Shown piece by piece: positions 58,583 to 64,000 of a stretch of 64,000 bases of DNA. The stretch comes from Funiculus sociatus GB2-C1 (lineage in GTDB: Bacteria > Cyanobacteriota > Cyanobacteriia > Cyanobacteriales > FACHB-T130), in contig NZ_JAMPKJ010000014.1 in NCBI RefSeq assembly GCF_039962115.1, forward strand, positions 1 through 64,000, given 5' to 3'. Position numbers and translations under genes: made by a program. The stretch's first letter is position 1. Each line of letters begins with the position of its first letter. The notes beneath the pieces were generated by a model. The model saw only the letters and a program-made list of their open reading frames with translations. It did no database searches and was not told the DNA's origin.

Positions 58583-60052
58583 GTGTTGGTATCAAATGGA
58601 TTTATCTCACCTCCATCCTTGTCTCAGGGGAGCGCTCGCGATCTCTCTACACAATCAGCCCTGAGAGAGTTACCCCTGTACAATTTTCAAGTTAAAACCA
58701 CCTGCCAGGGTGTAGATGTCGCCCGCATTTTTGAGAAGCATCCCCTGCTGCCTGGAGCAATCTTGATAGAACAGGGTAAGTTTGCAGGTATGGTTTCCCG
58801 GCGACGGCTCTTGGAGTGCCTGCTTCGTCCTCATCGGCTAGAGTTATTTTTGCACAAACCCCTGCAAGTTATCTACAGGTATGATCGCTCTGAGGTTTTA
58901 GTGCTTCCCGATAGTACGCCAATTCTGACAGCAACGCAGCAGGCACTGAAGCGATCGCCTGAACTGCGAGCAGAACCAATCGTGGTACAAGTGGGAGCAT
59001 CTGACTATCGTTTGTTAGATGTTCAGGAATTGAACCTTGTTTCCTGGCAAATTCGAGGAATAGAAACTCAAGTACGATACGAACGCATCCAAGCGCAGAT
59101 GATCCAAAGTGAAAAAATGGCTAGTTTGGGGCGTTTGGTGGATGGATTAGTACACGAAATTTTAGATCCAGTAAGCTTTATTTGGGGAAACTTAACTTAT
59201 GTCTCAACCTACAGCGATAATTTACTAGAATTGCTGTCTGCTTATGCAGCGTATTTTACTGCTCCGCCTGAAGAAATTGCTGACCTAAAAGAAGATATTG
59301 AGTTAGATTTTATCCAACAAGATTTTCCCAGAGCAATTGGCAGCATCCGCTCAGGAGCAGAACGCTTAAAAAAATTGGTATCTGGGTTGCAAAATTTTTG
59401 CCATATTGATGATGTTTATCCTAAGCCTGCTGATTTACACGCTAATTTAGATAGTATTCTTTTGTTGTTAAAAAGTCGTCTGACCAGCGAGATTGAGATT
59501 GTCAGAAATTATGGACATTTACCTCCAGTCCAATGTTACATTGGGCAACTGAACCAGGTTTTTATGAATATTCTCACAAATGCCATTGATGCGTTGATTG
59601 AGCAGGCAGTGCGAGAGAAGTATTCCCAAGAGTTTAAAGGGGGAATGCCAGCAGCAGATGCCATACAAAAGCCTCGTATTGAAATCACTACAAAGGTGTT
59701 TTCTCGGACTTTTACTAATCCTAATCCGGGAATCTGCGATCTTCGCTGGGTTTCTATTTTGATTGCTGATAATGGGCCGGGAATGTCTCCGGAATTACAG
59801 CAGCAAATTCTTGAATCTTTTTCTGTGCAAAAACGTGCTACTAAAGAAACCAGTTTATCGCTAAGTTATGAAATCGTGACAGCAAAGCACGGAGGAGAAT
59901 TTAAAATGCGTTCGCGTAGCGTCTCCCAAGAAAAATCCCCTACCGTTAGCGATCGCCTATACGAAGCTGAATCAGAAATATCCGGAAATGAAAGCGTAGA
60001 ATCCCCTGTAAGCAGTGGTACTGAATTTGAGATTCTGCTGCCCTTAGTGTAA
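58583..60052 (+). CDS. Histidine-kinase-like protein with degenerate ATP lid
   Basis: A 489-residue third paralogue with the shared module (about 25-165: RELPLYNFQVKTTCQGVDVA, MVSRRRLLECLLRPHRLEL). The helix LVDGLVHEILDPVSFIWGNL keeps the phosphoaccepting His, but has Asp where the others have Asn. The catalytic domain keeps ADNGPGMSPE, but the G2 box GTGLGLAIS is replaced by KETSLSLSYE, and FFTTKP by FSVQKR. ATP binding should be impaired. It also carries Ser-rich insertion sequence (about 440-480). The start is uncertain: GTG at 58583 or TTG at 58586, without a good SD. Confidence 0.85.
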   Translation: MLVSNGFISPPSLSQGSARDLSTQSALRELPLYNFQVKTTCQGVDVARIFEKHPLLPGAILIEQGKFAGMVSRRRLLECLLRPHRLELFLHKPLQVIYRYDRSEVLVLPDSTPILTATQQALKRSPELRAEPIVVQVGASDYRLLDVQELNLVSWQIRGIETQVRYERIQAQMIQSEKMASLGRLVDGLVHEILDPVSFIWGNLTYVSTYSDNLLELLSAYAAYFTAPPEEIADLKEDIELDFIQQDFPRAIGSIRSGAERLKKLVSGLQNFCHIDDVYPKPADLHANLDSILLLLKSRLTSEIEIVRNYGHLPPVQCYIGQLNQVFMNILTNAIDALIEQAVREKYSQEFKGGMPAADAIQKPRIEITTKVFSRTFTNPNPGICDLRWVSILIADNGPGMSPELQQQILESFSVQKRATKETSLSLSYEIVTAKHGGEFKMRSRSVSQEKSPTVSDRLYEAESEISGNESVESPVSSGTEFEILLPLV

Positions 60053-60487
60053 CTTCCTAGGTTGGACTACCAGGTGCTGCTTTGTTTACCGCGCTCGTGG
60101 TGCGTGGCGTTTGAGGCTTCCATACTCTACCATTTTAACTAAACCTTACTCAGCAACTATAATTATTTGTTGGGTTGCGCTGTCGTACCGCTACGCCCAA
60201 GTAAGCTACAACCCCACGTACAATTATTTTAATTTATTACATAAACTATACTTGTAGTAGTTTTTCTGAATTATCCTAATACTAAAATATAAATAAACAA
60301 CTACAGTTTTTGGCGCTTATATTATAAGTTTTTTCAGGTTTTTGGGAAGCCTTTGTAATAAATCTCAATTTTTCCACTCAGGCAAATCACTTCCTTAAAA
60401 TTATTTACTTCTGGATATTGGCAGTAGACAAAACTAGAGGTAAAAGTTTGCCAATTTAAGACATTGTCAATCAAAAATAAGGCATAT
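60053..60487. other. AT-rich gap without a gene
   Basis: 435 bp separate the third kinase paralogue from the PAS/GAF sensor. No ORF fits. There is no recognisable repeat, only short palindromic GCGCTCGTGGTGCG-like sequence near 60090. The promoter of the sensor gene should lie here. Confidence 0.35.
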
Positions 60488-63400
60488 ATGCAGCCAACTC
60501 AAGACATCTTGCTTTATAACTTAATTAACGCTGCTTCCGGCTTTATTGTCGTTAAAGATAACCAGGGACGCTGGTTGATGGCAAATAACTACACAATAGA
60601 GCTATTTCGGTTATCAGGAGTAGATTATCAAGGTAAGACAAGCTTAGAACTAGCTGCATACACTGATGACAAAAGTCGCGCCGCTATTTTAGCTTGTGCT
60701 GCCTGCGATGAGAAAGTTTGGCGTGAAGGAACTGTCAGCCATAGCGAACAAGTGATTCAAGATGGCGATGGGGAGATAAAGGTATTTGATATCAAAAAAA
60801 CCCCGCTTTTCAACCCAGATGGTAGTCGCCAAAAGCTATTGGTGAATGGAAACGACATTACTCGCGCCAAGCTTGCAGAACAAGCTTCTCAAGAGCGCGA
60901 ACATCGGCTCCTACGCCAACAGACAGCACTTTTGGAACTGGCAAGTCGGAAATATGGGGAACTACAAGCGGCGTTGCGGGAAATTACAGAGGTGGCAGCG
61001 CGGACTCTTGGTGTAGAGCGGGTGAGCGTTTGGTTTTACAATCAAGATTGTTCCCAGATTTGCTGCGCTGACTTGTATGAATTGGGGAATAACTGCCATT
61101 CAAACGGGATGAAATTGGCGGCGGCGGACTATCCTAATTACTTCGCTGCGATCAAACAAAAGCGCGTCATTGCAGCTAGCGATGCTCGTAACGATCGGCG
61201 TACATCTGAGTTGGGATCTTATCTGGAGCTGGGCATTACGTCCATGTTGGATGCGCCGATTTCTGGATATGGGGTAATCTGCCATGAACAGACGGGGACG
61301 GTTCGGGAGTGGGCGTTAGATGAGCAGAATTTTGCTTGCGCGATCGCGCAAATGGTGGTTTTGGCAATTGAAGAATGCGATCGCCAACGAACTGAGTTAG
61401 CACTACGGGAGAGCGAAGTACGCTACCGCAACATTGTTGAGGATCAAACTGAACTAATTGTCAGGATTTCACCTGATGGAAAGTTGACCTTGGTCAACGA
61501 GGCTTGCTGTCGCTATTTTGGCAAGCAGCGCCAGGAAATGATTGGTGATGACTTTCTGCAATACATTTTAGAAGAAGACAGAGAAAGGGTAGCAAAGCAT
61601 TTCGCCGCTTTGAGTCGAGAAAAACCAGTGGCGATGATTGAACACAAAGTCATACTTTCTAATGGTGAAATTCGCACTCAGCAGTGGAGCGATCGCGCCA
61701 TATTTGACCAGCAGGGATTGGTGGAGTTCCAGTCAGTAGGACGAGATATTACCGAGCGCAAGCAAACTGAAGAAGCATTAAAACAAAGCGAAGAAAAATA
61801 CAAAGTTCTGTTTCAGACATTTCCTATAGGAATTTCCATTACAGATAAAACTGGAAATATTATTGAAGCCAATAAAGCATCTGAAAATATTTTATGTATA
61901 TCTTCTGTAGAACATACAAATCGAACTTATGACTGCGAGAAATGGAAAATTATTCGTCCTGATGGTACACCAATGCCAACAAACGAATTCGCTAGTGTGA
62001 AACCACTAACTGAAAATCGAACTGTTAAAAATATAGAAATGGGGGTTGTAAAAAATAATAAAGAAATTACCTGGATCAATGTTACGGCTACTCCTATTAT
62101 TCTAAAAAATTATGGAGTTGCTATCGCCTATTCTGACATCACTGAGCGCAAAGCTATGGAGCAGGCTTTGCGGGAAAGTGAAGAAGGTTTGCGATCGCTT
62201 CTCAATAGTGCACCTTTGTTACTTTGGACATCTGACATCAATGGACTGTGTAACTTTTTCAATCAAGGTTGGCTGGACTTTACCGGACGCACCTTAGAAG
62301 AGGAACTAGGCAATGGTTGGGTTGAAAACTTACATCCGGAAGATAGAGAATTACGTCTGGATACGTACCTGTCAGCTTTTGCGGCACGTCAGTGCTTTTT
62401 GATAGAATATCGCCTAAAACGTGCAGATGGAAAGTATCGCTGGGTTGTGGATAAAGGTGTTCCTCGCTTTAGGAATGGAGGCTTCGAGGGTTATATTGGC
62501 TCGTGTTTTGACATTACGGAACGCAAGCAGGTAGAAGAATTTTTGAGAGCAAGCGAAGCTAAAAATCGCGCCCTTCTCGATGCTCTACCAGATTTAATGA
62601 TGCGCGTTAGTAAGAAAGGCAAAATTTTGGAATGTAAAGCAGCGAAAGACATTTTTATGTTAATCGTTCCAGAGGCATTGGTTGGTAAAACCCTATGGGA
62701 TTTTTTGCCGCCAGAGGTAGCACAAGAAGGGATGAGTTATATAGAGCGATCGCTCTCGTCTGGCGAAATTCAAACTTGGGAATGTCAGATTATCATTAAC
62801 GACAGTGTGCGCGAATGTGAAGCTAGAATCGTCACCTGTTCCCAAGGTCGGGAAGAGGAAGTTTTAGCTATTATCCGCGATATCACCGAACGCAAGCAAG
62901 TAGAAGAAGCGTTACACCGACGCGAACAAGAATTTAGAGCGTTAGCTGAAAACGCCCCTGATATTATTACCCGGTTTGATAAACAACTGCGTCATCTCTA
63001 CGTAAACCCAGCAGCTAGAAAGGCTTCTGGGCTTTCTCCCCAGGAATTCATTGGGAAAACTAATCGGGAGTTGGGTATGCCTGATGATATAGTATTTTTC
63101 TGGGAAAAAGCGATGTGGGAAGTCTGGGAAACAGGCTGCGAAAGTAAGATAGAATTTGAATTTTTAACACCAGATGGTTTAGCACATTATCAATCTAGAA
63201 TAGCACCAGAATTTTCGGCAGATGGTTGTGTAGAATCCCTATTATGTGTTACTCGCGATATTAGCGATCGCATTGCTGCGGAAGAAGCACTAAAGAAATC
63301 AGAACAGAAACTTTCTCTCCACGTCCAGCAAACCCCGCTAGCTGTAATCGAATGGAATATTAATTTTGAAATTGTGGAATGGAACCCCGCCGCCGAAGCA

Positions 63401-64000
63401 ATTTTTGGTTATAAGAAAGGTGAAATTATCGGTAGTTCCTGTGAAATAATTGTGTCTGACAATGCCAGGGAACAAGTCGATAAAATTTATACTAATTTGC
63501 TCACAGGTAAGGGTGGTAATCGCAGCACTAACGAGAATATAACCAAAGATGGTAGAGCTATTATTTGTGATTGGTACAACACGCCTTTAGTGGCTCCCAA
63601 TGGAGAAGTGATGGGCTTTGCCTCCCTAGCTCTGGATATCACAAATCGCGTGCGAGCAGAAGCAGCACTGCGCCAACAGACACAGCGAGAACGACTGGTA
63701 GCAGCTATTACCCAACGAATTCGCCAATCGCTGAATTTGGAGGAGATTCTTAACACCGCAGTCACAGAGGTGCGGCAATTACTGGAATGCGATCGCGTTT
63801 TCATTTATCGCATTTGCTCTGGAAAAAGGGGGAATGCGATCGCAGAAGCAGTGGTTCCTGAGTTGCCTAGTCTTCTAGGACAAACTTTTGATGAGGACGT
63901 TTTTTCACAAAGCTGCTACGAACGTTATAAAAACGGACAGGTTCGCGTAATCGACAACCTGGAGAATGAGGTAGAACCTTGCTTGGTGGCATTTTTGCAA
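60488..64000 (+). CDS. Multi-PAS/GAF sensor protein, 5' part
   Basis: The frame is open from ATG 60488 (AAGG, short spacing) to the window end, 1171 codons without a stop. In order: PAS (about 8-125), GAF (about 145-300), then six more PAS domains starting near residues 311, 436, 567, 691, 814 and 941, most ending in an I(T/S)(E/D)RK-type PAC tail, and a second GAF (from about 1077) with LNLEEILNTAVTEVRQLLEC. The output domain lies outside; a histidine kinase or GGDEF/EAL is usual. It may detect redox, light or small ligands. Confidence 0.9.
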   Translation, partial: MQPTQDILLYNLINAASGFIVVKDNQGRWLMANNYTIELFRLSGVDYQGKTSLELAAYTDDKSRAAILACAACDEKVWREGTVSHSEQVIQDGDGEIKVFDIKKTPLFNPDGSRQKLLVNGNDITRAKLAEQASQEREHRLLRQQTALLELASRKYGELQAALREITEVAARTLGVERVSVWFYNQDCSQICCADLYELGNNCHSNGMKLAAADYPNYFAAIKQKRVIAASDARNDRRTSELGSYLELGITSMLDAPISGYGVICHEQTGTVREWALDEQNFACAIAQMVVLAIEECDRQRTELALRESEVRYRNIVEDQTELIVRISPDGKLTLVNEACCRYFGKQRQEMIGDDFLQYILEEDRERVAKHFAALSREKPVAMIEHKVILSNGEIRTQQWSDRAIFDQQGLVEFQSVGRDITERKQTEEALKQSEEKYKVLFQTFPIGISITDKTGNIIEANKASENILCISSVEHTNRTYDCEKWKIIRPDGTPMPTNEFASVKPLTENRTVKNIEMGVVKNNKEITWINVTATPIILKNYGVAIAYSDITERKAMEQALRESEEGLRSLLNSAPLLLWTSDINGLCNFFNQGWLDFTGRTLEEELGNGWVENLHPEDRELRLDTYLSAFAARQCFLIEYRLKRADGKYRWVVDKGVPRFRNGGFEGYIGSCFDITERKQVEEFLRASEAKNRALLDALPDLMMRVSKKGKILECKAAKDIFMLIVPEALVGKTLWDFLPPEVAQEGMSYIERSLSSGEIQTWECQIIINDSVRECEARIVTCSQGREEEVLAIIRDITERKQVEEALHRREQEFRALAENAPDIITRFDKQLRHLYVNPAARKASGLSPQEFIGKTNRELGMPDDIVFFWEKAMWEVWETGCESKIEFEFLTPDGLAHYQSRIAPEFSADGCVESLLCVTRDISDRIAAEEALKKSEQKLSLHVQQTPLAVIEWNINFEIVEWNPAAEAIFGYKKGEIIGSSCEIIVSDNAREQVDKIYTNLLTGKGGNRSTNENITKDGRAIICDWYNTPLVAPNGEVMGFASLALDITNRVRAEAALRQQTQRERLVAAITQRIRQSLNLEEILNTAVTEVRQLLECDRVFIYRICSGKRGNAIAEAVVPELPSLLGQTFDEDVFSQSCYERYKNGQVRVIDNLENEVEPCLVAFLQ

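Overview
The window comes from a cyanobacterial chromosome, most likely a filamentous non-marine species. The evidence is the 3' end of a photosystem II D2 gene (psbD), genes for Psb29/Thf1, a CpcT/CpeT-type bilin lyase, NdhS, SipA and an OprB-type SLH porin, very frequent HIP1 octamers (GCGATCGC), and intergenic arrays of about 7 bp of the STRR type typical of filamentous cyanobacteria. No phage, CRISPR array, complete insertion sequence, rRNA or tRNA gene was seen. The genus cannot be named from sequence reading alone.

Layout. 1-1,090: end of a psbD copy without psbC behind it, its terminator, then a short transcript-like unit with a 23-codon ORF and a strong terminator. 1,092-6,590: SLH porin, Rrf2 regulator, a patch of hairpin repeats with decayed small ORFs, cysteine synthase and a J-domain protein. 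6,840-12,600 (minus): an unknown membrane-anchored protein, CorA, a PlsC-family acyltransferase and an exported repeat protein. 12,590-17,250: groEL under a CIRCE operator, a protealysin-like M4 protease facing a gene for its probable inhibitor (emfourin family), fabG and thioredoxin. 17,580-25,980: housekeeping and photosynthesis genes (psb29, cpcT-like, two STAS proteins, hemF, SRPBCC protein, mrp, rodA, ndhS, HAS-barrel protein). 26,190-32,230: CPA2 antiporter with two Usp domains, a small coiled-coil protein, and valyl-tRNA synthetase with an unusual insertion carrying a membrane segment.

32,230-45,490 is a more plastic area. A 2005-residue Ser/Thr kinase-ATPase-GAF-histidine kinase-receiver protein is translationally coupled to a second receiver-histidine kinase. 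The pair is bracketed by a diverged direct repeat and preceded by a decayed receiver fragment. Nearby are a frameshifted LuxR HTH remnant, a MITE-like element and a Coq4-like fragment. 45,490-55,190: a uracil-DNA-glycosylase-like gene, a cobalamin riboswitch controlling cbiX, sipA, a neutral-lipid-type acyltransferase, a long pentapeptide-repeat protein, a membrane-anchored Ig-like/propeller protein, and a YcgQ/YcgR-type pair suggesting metal homeostasis. 55,470-64,000 is a signalling cluster: three paralogues sharing one CBS-like N-terminal module but ending in a GGDEF domain, a histidine kinase, or a histidine kinase with a degenerate ATP lid, followed by a multi-PAS/GAF sensor that runs off the window.

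Themes. Many gaps hold foldback elements made of a heptamer array, a spacer and a near-complementary array. Several are G-rich enough for G-quadruplexes. Two translated repeats lie at the same point in neighbouring kinase paralogues. The most interesting items are the protease/inhibitor pair, the ValRS insertion, the module-swapped sensor trio with a probable pseudokinase, and the small ORF/structured transcript behind psbD.
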